Below, piece by piece: positions 57,252 through 64,000 of a DNA stretch of 64,000 nucleotides. The notes beneath the pieces are model-generated. The model saw only the letters and a program-made list of their open reading frames with translations, ran no database searches and was not told where the DNA came from. Position 1 is the stretch's first letter, and each line of letters begins with the position of its first letter. The translations under genes and the position numbers were made by a program. This stretch comes from Gimesia fumaroli (GTDB taxonomy: Bacteria > Planctomycetota > Planctomycetia > Planctomycetales > Planctomycetaceae): contig NZ_CP037452.1 in the NCBI RefSeq assembly GCF_007754425.1, positions 2,386,164 through 2,450,163 on the forward strand, given 5' to 3'.

Positions 57252-58737
57252 TAATGGCACTTACTTTAAAAATAATCATTCCAACCGCCATGACTGGCAT
57301 GATATTTGCGCATGACATAAAACTTCTCTAACAAGGAGTCATTTTGGCATGTGTGCAAGACGAACAATCCCCGCTGATCCTCAACTCGATCAAGAATTCG
57401 ACAAAGCCTTCGAACAGATTCAGGAACTGGTCGATCTGAGTCAGGCCGACGAGTTATATCCGACACGTACGAACGCCGTTTACACGACCAGTGTCGTGCT
57501 CTGGATGCTCGTGTATCAGCGGATGAATCCCGATGCCTCTCTGGAAGCGGCTGTCAAAAAACTGCTGGATTCCAAACCAGAGCTGCTGCCCGATAATAAA
57601 CGCGTCTCAGAGGGGACACTCTCGCTGAATACAGGCGCCTACAGCCGGGCCAGAACGCGTCTGCCGTGCAGTGTTGCAGAATGGCTCGCCAGAGAAGTCA
57701 GTCAGTCCATGATCGAAGCATCGCCGGCGTCGTTTCAGGATCGCCGCGTGTTTATGATCGACGGCACCACGATCACACTGCCGCCAGAAGAAGAACTGCA
57801 GGAGCAGTATCCTCCCGCCTCGAATCAATACGGCGAAGGGGTCTGGCCTGTGGCTTTGCTGGTGGTCGCTCATGAACTCTCCAGCGGCGCTGCCCTGGTT
57901 CCGGAAGTGGGCGCCATGTACGGTCCAGAGGCGGTGTCTGAAACCACGCTGATCGACAACTGCCTGACGCAAATGCCCCCTGACAGTATTGTCATGGCGG
58001 ATGCCGGCTATGGTATTTTTTCCGTGGCCCACAAGGTTCAGCAGGCCGATCTGTCATTCCTGTTCCGACTGTCTAAGCAGCGGTTCGATCGACTGCGCAA
58101 AATTGCCACTCTGGTCAAAGAAGGAACAGACAGAAAAACCTGGTCCTGTCAGTGGCAGCCCAGTCCCAGCGAACGCAAGAAGCATCCCGATTTGCCTGCC
58201 GACGCGGTGCTGTCGGTTCAACTGCATGAAATCGAAACGAACGAAGGGAAGCCGCTGTACCTGGTCACCAGTCTGGATGAATCCGTCGAGCTACTGTCCG
58301 ACCTGTATGCGCGGCGGACCGATGTCGAAACCGATATTCGGAATATCAAAGTGGTCCTGGATACGGAAAACATTCGTGCGCGGAGCGTGGAGATGTTCCA
58401 CAAGGAACTGCTGACTTCAATGGTCGCCTATAATCTGGTCGTTCAATTTCGGCGGCAGGCGGCAGATCTGATCAAAGAGCCTCCGCGTCGCATGAGCTTC
58501 AAAAGAATCTGGACCACATTCCGGACGTTTCTCATGTCGTCGATGTATACCACGGCTGCCGACTGGCGAGAGCGTTTTCGTTTCGCGCTGGGCATCGCCA
58601 TGCAGGACAAGCTTCCCAACCGACCGGGTCGCAAATATCCCCGGGAGGCGTATCGACGACGCCCCAAGTCAACGCACTTCAAAAAGCGAGAAAAAAGAGC
58701 AGATTCGACGGAAGAATGATGTGAAGTAAGTGCCATT
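57252..58737 (+). mobile_element. Complete IS4-family insertion sequence
   Basis: 1486 bp. Terminal inverted repeats AATGGCACTTACTT at the left (57253-57266) and its reverse complement AAGTAAGTGCCATT at the right (58724-58737) are 14/14 identical. Flanked by an exact 11-bp duplication GGGCGTTAGCC. It contains one intact transposase gene. The exact duplication and intact gene suggest a recent insertion. Confidence 0.9.
57349..58719 (+). CDS. IS4-family DDE transposase
   Basis: 456 residues. Catalytic motifs: MIDGTT (first Asp), VMADAGYG (second Asp), and YARRTDVETDIRNIK, an exact Y-(2)-R-(3)-E-(6)-K signature of IS4 transposases that supplies the Glu. It cuts and pastes the element through its terminal repeats. 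AAGGAG lies about 15 bases before the ATG. The frame is complete and not interrupted, so the element could be active. Confidence 0.95.
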   Translation: MCARRTIPADPQLDQEFDKAFEQIQELVDLSQADELYPTRTNAVYTTSVVLWMLVYQRMNPDASLEAAVKKLLDSKPELLPDNKRVSEGTLSLNTGAYSRARTRLPCSVAEWLAREVSQSMIEASPASFQDRRVFMIDGTTITLPPEEELQEQYPPASNQYGEGVWPVALLVVAHELSSGAALVPEVGAMYGPEAVSETTLIDNCLTQMPPDSIVMADAGYGIFSVAHKVQQADLSFLFRLSKQRFDRLRKIATLVKEGTDRKTWSCQWQPSPSERKKHPDLPADAVLSVQLHEIETNEGKPLYLVTSLDESVELLSDLYARRTDVETDIRNIKVVLDTENIRARSVEMFHKELLTSMVAYNLVVQFRRQAADLIKEPPRRMSFKRIWTTFRTFLMSSMYTTAADWRERFRFALGIAMQDKLPNRPGRKYPREAYRRRPKSTHFKKREKRADSTEE

Positions 58738-58748
58738 GGGCGTTAGCC
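58738..58748 (+). repeat. Target-site duplication, right copy
   Basis: GGGCGTTAGCC immediately after the right terminal repeat, identical to 57241-57251. Followed by CTGG, so the right copy extends to the palindrome-like GGGCGTTAGCCC. Confidence 0.85.
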
Positions 58749-59013
58749 CTGGTTCCTCCCATTTATAAAGAGGCATTCGAATTAAGAAACGCTACCTGAC
58801 GGTAGGAAACTAATGCTTCCAATTTAGAAAAATCGCGGTTCCTGGAATTAATACACACGGGAGAAAGAGTCAGTTTCATCGCACGCTTTCTCTCACCGTT
58901 TCCTATTGTTTTCAACAACCCCAAATTGCATTCGGGGCTACAAAACCAGCTGTTTTTTCGTGTAATTACATGCATTTCGTGGAAGCAAAATTCAGCACCA
59001 GATCACACGTGAG

Positions 59014-59045
59014 GTGCCACTGTTGGCTTGCCCAACAGTGCTGGC
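59014..59045 (+). repeat. REP-like palindromic unit, copy 1
   Basis: GTGCCACTGTTGGCTTGCCC begins the unit; CACTGTTGG pairs with CCAACAGTG across a short CTTGC loop. It is related to copy 2 in inverted orientation. Confidence 0.65.
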
Positions 59046-59140
59046 AATTCACTCATTCCTAACCAATAAATTCCCCAATCAAGAATTACCAGAGTAATCT
59101 GCCATAACACAAGTTGGACATGTTTCACTGATATTGAAAC

Positions 59141-59170
59141 GGCACCGTCGGACAAGCCGAACGGTGGCAC
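59141..59170 (-). repeat. REP-like palindromic unit, copy 2 (inverted)
   Basis: Read on the minus strand it begins GTGCCACCGTTCGGCTTGTC and ends GACGGTGCC. Compared with copy 1 the stem bases differ but still pair, so the hairpin is conserved by compensatory changes. Confidence 0.65.
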
Positions 59171-59187
59171 ACGCAGGTTTCTCTGAC

Positions 59188-59227
59188 AAAAAACGCCTCG
59201 GAGAACTGCGTTCCCCAAGGCGTTTTC
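59188..59227 (-). terminator. Terminator of the sialate O-acetylesterase gene
   Basis: AAAACGCCTcGG pairs with CCaAGGCGTTTT with one mismatch; on the minus strand the stem ends in a T run. Located 26-65 bp beyond the stop. Confidence 0.75.
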
Positions 59228-59252
59228 GTTTGATCAAATTCACAAATTGAAT

Positions 59253-60830
59253 TTAGTGATTATTGGCGGTAATCCCGGTCCAGTCGTCGGTACGGAATGG
59301 AGTCAGAGGCAGACCCTCTTTGTTCTGCACGTTGCAGATGGGGTTGTCGGCCCAGCCGTAACGGACGGACGCGGGTTTGGCCACTTCATCGCTCCAGACT
59401 TCGATTTTGTTCGCACCAATGATTTTGGCACTGGCGTTCACGAACTTTTTGTCTTCACCGGCGATGGTGAAGCCGATCGGGGTGTTGACGTCGAATAAAT
59501 CCAGTCCGCCACCCACATGATCGAAAGTCAGGATGGCTTTATTGCCTTTGACTTCCATCGATTTGTAGCGTGGGCTCTGGTGCACGATGTTCACGCCATA
59601 ATCTTTGGCGAGCGCCCAGCGGGCCAGACGTTTGGCGACGTCGAGCTTGTTCTTAGGGTGAATGTCCATGGCTTCGCCCAGATTCAGGATCACGGCTTCA
59701 CCCGTATTAGGGAGTGCGTCCATGGTCATCGTCTGTGCTTCTCGCAGTTCAGCCCAGTCGCTGTCTGCCGGGACTGGTTTTTCGCTGCGGAAGTCGGCCA
59801 GTTGGACCCAGTAGAAGGGGAAATCACCTTGATTCCACTCATCACGCCAGTTCTGGATCATGAATGGGAACAGTTTGCGATATTGATAAGCGCGGCTGGC
59901 ATTAGACTCGCCCTGATACCAGATCACACCTTTAATACCATATCCAATTGTGGGATACAGTACGCCGTTATAAATGTTGGAAGGGCGGTGATTGCCGGTC
60001 AGCGGATTTCGTGGTCCACGTGGACGACGTGGGGCTGGTTTACCAGCAGTTTTGGCTTTTTTGGCAGCTGCTTTCCACTGATCCAGTCGCTTGTTATAGG
60101 CGGCAACGGTTTTTTCATGGTCGTATGTTTTTTCGGTCTGTTCCCAGCGCTGCATCATTTCCTTGAAAGCTGGTTCGTCTTCCAGACGTTTACGATTCAC
60201 CCAGGCTTCGGCAGAAGAACCACCCCAGGCATTGTCAATCAAGCCGATGGGAACGTTTAAAGTTTGATAAAGTTGACGCCCGAAGAAGTAGCCGACGGCG
60301 GAAAAATTGGCGACGGTCTCGGGAGTACAGGGCTCCCATTTCCCATTGAAATTGTCCTGAGGTTCCTGTGTGCCGACCTGAGGGACCGATATCAATCGGA
60401 TTTTCGGATAGTTGGCGGTCATAATTTCCAGATCGGAATCATTTGAAGATCGTACCGTCCAGGCCATGTTTGACTGACCGGAGCAGATCCAGACTTCGCC
60501 TGAAAGCACGTTTTTGAGTGTCACCGAGTCTTTACCTTTGATGGTAATCTCATAAGGACCACCCACTTTCAGGGGATTCAGTGAGACCTTCCATTTCCCT
60601 TTGTCATCGGCGGTGGCGGTGTGAGACTGACCGTCTACCGTCACAGTGATCTTTTCACCCGGCTCAGCCCAACCCCAGAGCGGGTTCTTCTGCCCCTGTT
60701 GCAGGACCATATTATCACCAATAATGGCGGGAAGTTTGATTTCGGCCTGAGCCTGGTTTACATTAAAGGAATTCAGTGTAACCAGCATGAGCAAAATTGC
60801 TGCAAGCGGCTTCGCGGAAGTACAATTCAT
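59253..60830 (-). CDS. Exported sialate O-acetylesterase-family protein
   Basis: 525 residues. Signal peptide ([29 protein letters not shown]). A beta-sandwich (about 30-105: [31 protein letters not shown]) precedes the SGNH esterase domain: [14 protein letters not shown] with the nucleophilic Ser, later [10 protein letters not shown] (GxxxxGE/N block) and a DIHPKNK segment with the Asp-His pair. It removes O-acetyl groups from sialic acids or, more likely here, from acetylated polysaccharides in the periplasm. Planctomycete genomes carry several. Divergent from the ChbG/YdjC-type deacetylase gene, 155 bp away. Confidence 0.92.
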   Translation of the reverse strand: MNCTSAKPLAAILLMLVTLNSFNVNQAQAEIKLPAIIGDNMVLQQGQKNPLWGWAEPGEKITVTVDGQSHTATADDKGKWKVSLNPLKVGGPYEITIKGKDSVTLKNVLSGEVWICSGQSNMAWTVRSSNDSDLEIMTANYPKIRLISVPQVGTQEPQDNFNGKWEPCTPETVANFSAVGYFFGRQLYQTLNVPIGLIDNAWGGSSAEAWVNRKRLEDEPAFKEMMQRWEQTEKTYDHEKTVAAYNKRLDQWKAAAKKAKTAGKPAPRRPRGPRNPLTGNHRPSNIYNGVLYPTIGYGIKGVIWYQGESNASRAYQYRKLFPFMIQNWRDEWNQGDFPFYWVQLADFRSEKPVPADSDWAELREAQTMTMDALPNTGEAVILNLGEAMDIHPKNKLDVAKRLARWALAKDYGVNIVHQSPRYKSMEVKGNKAILTFDHVGGGLDLFDVNTPIGFTIAGEDKKFVNASAKIIGANKIEVWSDEVAKPASVRYGWADNPICNVQNKEGLPLTPFRTDDWTGITANNH

Positions 60831-60985
60831 TTGTGGTTCCTTGCAGGATGAGTAAAATAGTGAAACGGTATCGACCAGGGTGTCCTGCTATAGCTTGATC
60901 TGAGCGGGTTCATTTTTCAAGCGATTCCTTTCAAATCGTGGCATCAAATCTTCTTTTCATTTCTTCTAAATTGGTACGGTGATTC

Positions 60986-61930
60986 ATGAAACGACCATTC
61001 TCTCTGATTCTGGCTCTCGTAATCTGTTTGTTCGCTTTCCCATCTGTTCAGGCAGAAAGTAAAAAAGAGGCCGGGAAACGCTATGTAATTATTCACGCTG
61101 ACGATGCGGGCATGTCGCATTCGGTGAATCTGGGAACGATTGAAGGTATGAAAAAAGGGGTTGTTTCTTCAGCCAGCATTATGGTTCCCTGTCCCTGGTT
61201 TAAAGAATTCGCTGATTTTGCCAAGAAGAATCCAGAACTGGATTACGGTATTCACCTGACTTTGAACTCGGAATGGAAAAATTATCGCTGGGGCCCGGTA
61301 GCCTCGCGTGATCAGGTTCCCAGTCTGATTGATCAGGAAAATTATCTCTGGGACAATGTGGGGCAGGTCATGCAGCATGTGAATGTTAAAGATGCCGAGA
61401 AAGAGCTGCGTGCTCAAATTCAACGCGCGAAAAAGTTCGGCGTCCCTTTGTCACATCTGGATACGCATATGGGAGCTGTCGTCAGTCGCCCGGATTTACT
61501 CGAAATGTACGTCAACCTGGGGATCGAATATCAACTGCCGGTTCTGTTTGTGGCGAATCTGGATCCGAAAAAATATGGTCTGATTGCCGAGAAGGGGAAA
61601 GAACTGAAAGTGGTTCTGGAGAAAAACGGGTTGCCCGTTCTGGATGATCTGGTGCAGTTTTATGGAGAACCCGATTATGAAAAACGAAAAAACACCTATC
61701 TGGAGACGCTACGGAACCTGAAACCCGGAGTGACGCAGATCATCATTCATTGTGGGATTCACAATCAGGAACTGCAGAACATTACCAACAGTTCTTCCCG
61801 CCGCGATGGCGACCGTCGCGTGTTTACCGATCCGAAAGTCATGAAGGAAATTGATGACCTGGGGATTGAAGTCATCACTTGGAAACAATTTCATGACATG
61901 GCACGGACAAAGGTAGCGGCGGCGGAATAG
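60986..61930 (+). CDS. Exported ChbG/YdjC-family carbohydrate deacetylase
   Basis: 314 residues. Signal peptide MKRPFSLILALVICLFAFPSVQA. YdjC fold motifs: VIIHADDAGMSHSVN with the metal Asp pair, GVVSSASIMVPCPWF, DYGIHLTLNSEW, and SHLDTHMGAV with HxxxH metal ligands; a late QIIIHCGI. The family removes acetyl groups from sugars such as chitobiose. Export plus the divergent esterase gene suggests shared work on acetylated glycans (inference). A clean terminator follows. Confidence 0.9.
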   Translation: MKRPFSLILALVICLFAFPSVQAESKKEAGKRYVIIHADDAGMSHSVNLGTIEGMKKGVVSSASIMVPCPWFKEFADFAKKNPELDYGIHLTLNSEWKNYRWGPVASRDQVPSLIDQENYLWDNVGQVMQHVNVKDAEKELRAQIQRAKKFGVPLSHLDTHMGAVVSRPDLLEMYVNLGIEYQLPVLFVANLDPKKYGLIAEKGKELKVVLEKNGLPVLDDLVQFYGEPDYEKRKNTYLETLRNLKPGVTQIIIHCGIHNQELQNITNSSSRRDGDRRVFTDPKVMKEIDDLGIEVITWKQFHDMARTKVAAAE

Positions 61931-61995
61931 CAGGCTTTTTATGCTATAGAGCTTTCCGATTGTCTCTCGAACTCGAATATGATGAGAATAAAAGA

Positions 61996-62034
61996 ATCCC
62001 CCGCAGGTAAAACGACCGGCGGGGGATCTTTTCG
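61996..62034 (+). terminator. Intrinsic terminator after the deacetylase gene
   Basis: ATCCCCCGC pairs with GCGGGGGAT (9 bp, GC-rich) around a 14-base loop, followed by CTTTTCGTT. It lies 66 bp after the stop. Confidence 0.85.
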
Positions 62035-62067
62035 TTAGACAGATTAAGTCTGTCTTTTCAGGAGGTG

Positions 62068-62370
62068 TTACGTTTTTTGACCAGAATCAGACGCTTCGGC
62101 ACTGCAGCAGGAACCGCCCGTTTCACAGCAGGAACGAGAGGTTTCACAGCATTCTTTCTCAGCCGTACAGCAGTCCAATGCCTGATCACAGCATTCGCGG
62201 CTTTGCTCGCAGCACTCTGGTTTGGCGTCTGACTGGCAGCACGCCTGGCCTGCTTCACAGCATTTCAGGTTGAGATCGCAGCAATTTAGGCTGCCCGATT
62301 GTGAATTCGCTGTCGCTGACATTCCCAGGCCAACAGATAACAGAGTTGCGGTAATGACTTTCGTAAACAT
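62068..62370 (-). CDS. Exported Cys-Cys heptad-repeat protein (metallothionein-like)
   Basis: 100 residues from the ATG at 62370, chosen because GAGGAG lies 7 bases before it and a signal peptide follows (MFTKVITATLLSVGLGMSATA). The mature part has nine CC pairs, 18 cysteines in about 60 residues, seven of the eight gaps being exactly seven residues (CCxxxxx) and one nine. Acidic residues are frequent between pairs. No named family recognised; a metal-binding or heavily disulfide-linked surface role is likely. It is preceded on the same strand, 79 bp upstream, by another small exported Cys protein, probably in one operon. Confidence 0.75.
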   Translation of the reverse strand: MFTKVITATLLSVGLGMSATANSQSGSLNCCDLNLKCCEAGQACCQSDAKPECCEQSRECCDQALDCCTAEKECCETSRSCCETGGSCCSAEASDSGQKT

Positions 62371-62449
62371 GGATATTCTCCTCATGTGGATGAATTGTGT
62401 TGAATTAAACTGATTGATCGTTGAAATAGATGGAAGCAATTTCAGCGAA

Positions 62450-62833
62450 TCAGCATGTCCACACGCAATGCAGTAAATGCAAAGGTCGAGAATGGGGCAG
62501 GGCGCCCTGGTATGAAAAGGAGAGCGGCTTTCCCGGCGGAATTAATTCCTGTTCTGTATCAATCTGATGCAGGAATGTCTGGTTGGGATCGACTTTGGTT
62601 GTTTTGGGAGGACTCGCGACGACTTTTGCTGCACTGCAAGTACAATTGTGAAAAGGCTGTACCGGATCAAGTGATTGAGTTTGCTTAGTTAACTGAGGGG
62701 AGCAGCAAGTGTGCGAAGTGGTGTTTGGTTTTGGAGCATTCGGTCCGGGATCAGCACAGCACCAGGTTCGGGGAACCATCAGGCTGGCAGCCAGCATGAG
62801 CGACAAACAGATTTTAATCAGGTGATTGATCAT
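62450..62833 (-). CDS. Small exported Cys/Pro-rich protein
   Basis: 127 residues. Leader MINHLIKICLSLMLAASLMVPRTWCC; the first CC falls at the end of the leader. Further Cys at HTCCSPQ and HNCTCSAAK, and the protein ends HLLHCVWTC. The His and Cys pairs, with the CC-repeat protein downstream on the same strand, suggest metal handling (copper or similar), but no family is recognised. Upstream is the 244-bp region before tRNA-Ile. Confidence 0.65.
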   Translation of the reverse strand: MINHLIKICLSLMLAASLMVPRTWCCADPGPNAPKPNTTSHTCCSPQLTKQTQSLDPVQPFHNCTCSAAKVVASPPKTTKVDPNQTFLHQIDTEQELIPPGKPLSFSYQGALPHSRPLHLLHCVWTC

Positions 62834-63077
62834 GATTGGGAATTCTGATACGAACCCTGTGGATTTAATACTCAGAAAACGCTTCTGAGTGATATTACGC
62901 CTGACTCTGTGACTGTGTTGGATCGTTTCTCCTGAAAAAACGTTTTTGGTACTGCGAACTTAGTCGAAAAGGTGTGTGTCAGGTTCCTGTGAAGAAAATG
63001 TAATTTTTTGTAAAACTAGTGCCGAAAGAGACTTTACAGCAAGAACATAAGAAGACAGAATACGCGTCCTCTTATTG

Positions 63078-63151
<74 letters not shown>

Positions 63152-63244
63152 TTTTTTTGACTCTCTAAGAGGAATCTCGTTTGTTTTCCATTTTTTGGTT
63201 GCACAAGTGAGATTCGCCGGCAATAGTATTGTTGGCAACTGTTA

Positions 63245-63317
<73 letters not shown>

Positions 63318-63567
63318 TTGTGTTTTAGTCAGTGACGAGGTTTGAGCCTTTAAGGGGTTATTAAATCAAGCCTTCGAACTTTCTGGAAAACTTCCAGGGA
63401 ATTTATTCTCCCTGGGTTGACGGGTGGTTTCTGACTGGTTAAGATCCCGCTCCTTCACTTGTTGTTAACAAAAGCTGTTAGAGGCAAGTGGTTGTCACAA
63501 AAGGGTTTGTGGCAAAAAGATGTTTGAGAGGTTTTGAAAAAAGTTTTCAAATTTGTTTCTCGGACGG

Positions 63568-63595
63568 TTGACTTTCTGAGAGACGACGATAAGAT
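63568..63595 (+). promoter_or_regulatory. Candidate promoter driving 23S rRNA
   Basis: TTGACT, 16-bp spacer, TAAGAT, about 330 bp upstream of the 23S start and downstream of both tRNAs. If used, 23S would be transcribed independently of the tRNAs. Confidence 0.45.
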
Positions 63596-63703
63596 GACTC
63601 TCTCAGCTGACTTAAGTCGATTGAATCAGCTTCAGCATTGCTGGCACTGATTCAGCTGATTTTGGTTGGCTGTTTTTCTCTGGGGATGACCCTGGGAAAC
63701 AAC

Positions 63704-63718
63704 GATCTTTGACAATTT
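63704..63718 (+). promoter_or_regulatory. boxA-like antitermination site
   Basis: GATCTTTGACAATTT closely resembles the bacterial rRNA boxA (TGCTCTTTAACAAT). It sits after the candidate promoter and before 23S, the expected place for Nus-factor antitermination. Confidence 0.55.
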
Positions 63719-63763
63719 GGTAAAAGTAATAAGTGGCATCTATAAACGATAGAGTTCTCAAGT

Positions 63764-63793
63764 TGCAATATCAATTCTTCGGAATTGTATTGC
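63764..63793 (+). other. rRNA leader hairpin with UUCG tetraloop
   Basis: GCAATAtCAATTC - TTCG - GAATTGTATTGC folds into a 12-13 bp stem closed by C(UUCG)G, an unusually stable tetraloop. Probably a folding or processing element of the 23S precursor. Confidence 0.6.
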
Positions 63794-63927
63794 TACCGAG
63801 ATTTTGTTCTTAGGCAAATCGATTCAAGTGCAAGGTTGTTATGCAAGACCTTGTGAATTGAAATCGGGTTGTAATGTTTTTGGCTCCCGCTGGTCAATGT
63901 GACTTCGTGTGAGGTAAAAATTATTAC

Positions 63928-64000
63928 GGCTAAGCTACTAAGGGCGTATGGGGGATGTCTTGGCATCAGATGGCGATGAAGGGCGTGGAAGACTGCGATA
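63928..64000 (+). rRNA. 23S rRNA, 5' end only
   Basis: GGCTAAGCTACTAAG and, a little later, GGCGATGAAGGGCGTG align with the E. coli 23S 5' end (GGTTAAGCGACTAAG...GGCGATGAAGGACGTG). The gene continues beyond the window. The exact 5' base is estimated from this alignment. Confidence 0.93.

Larger units (their letters stand above)
58749..59252. other. 504-bp spacer with palindromic repeats, no gene
   Basis: This lies between the insertion sequence and the sialate O-acetylesterase stop. It contains two related palindromic units in opposite orientation and the esterase terminator; no convincing frame. Confidence 0.6.
63318..63927 (+). other. Spacer/leader between tRNA-Ala and 23S rRNA
   Basis: 610 bp without coding potential. 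It holds a candidate promoter (63568-63595), a boxA-like element (63704-63718) and a stable hairpin (63764-63793), as expected for an rRNA leader with processing and antitermination signals. Some inverted CACTTG/CAAGTG elements occur near 63457-63491. Confidence 0.65.

Overview
The window looks like the chromosome of a planctomycete, probably a Gimesia-like member of the Planctomycetaceae (inferred, not proven). The signs are a giant secreted protein with an N-terminal LEP(R/K)xLL-type signature, an ECF sigma factor next to a Ser/Thr kinase with leucine-rich repeats, TIGR03009-, DUF1573- and DUF6159-type proteins, a sulfatase, a sialate O-acetylesterase, many secreted proteins of unknown role, and a 23S rRNA gene that has tRNA-Ile and tRNA-Ala in front of it but no 16S gene.

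Layout. 1-6.2 kb: the end of a locus that looks like an extracellular contractile injection system (eCIS) accessory/cargo region. It has two adjacent proteins sharing one domain and a 1320-residue effector with a probable PD-(D/E)XK nuclease tip. 6.2-7.1 kb: degraded spacer carrying a 19-bp perfect copy of the anticodon arm of the tRNA-Arg found at 23.1 kb. 7.1-22.4 kb, all on the minus strand: a 3797-residue RTX/beta-propeller/bulb-lectin/PKD surface protein, a zinc-finger-kinase-LRR protein and its ECF sigma factor. A 15-base motif is shared by the regions upstream of the first two. 23.1 kb: tRNA-Arg(UCG). 23.6-31.9 kb: secreted beta-helix protein, beta-lactamase-fold hydrolase, glycerophosphodiesterase, DUF6159 membrane protein, terpenoid-toroid protein with a CxxCH motif, and a flavin monooxygenase. 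32-36.8 kb: a 47-residue membrane peptide, glycogen debranching enzyme GlgX and an MprF-like lysyltransferase. 37.2-41.8 kb: SnoaL-like protein, glycine-rich repeat protein and sulfatase.

42.1-46.9 kb is the most interesting stretch: six co-directional exported or membrane-anchored proteins. They are a thioredoxin-fold protein without CxxC, two paralogous cysteine-rich proteins with a conserved internal Gly-Gly-x3-Cys, a LolA-like anchored protein, a C39-type cysteine peptidase domain and a DUF1573 lipoprotein. I propose that the peptidase matures the cysteine-rich proteins at the Gly-Gly.

47-57 kb: PDZ protein, YqcC-like protein, a three-gene rimK operon (retropepsin-like protein, RimK with a C-terminal RCK_C domain, aspartoacylase-family protein), TIGR03009 protein, two paralogous four-helix membrane proteins, a GNAT-nitrilase fusion and CorA. 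57.25-58.74 kb: a complete IS4-family element with an 11-bp target duplication. 59-62.8 kb: a pair of inverted palindromic repeats, sialate O-acetylesterase, ChbG/YdjC-type deacetylase and two small cysteine-rich exported proteins. 63.1-64 kb: tRNA-Ile, tRNA-Ala, a spacer with its own candidate promoter and boxA, and the first ~73 bases of 23S rRNA.
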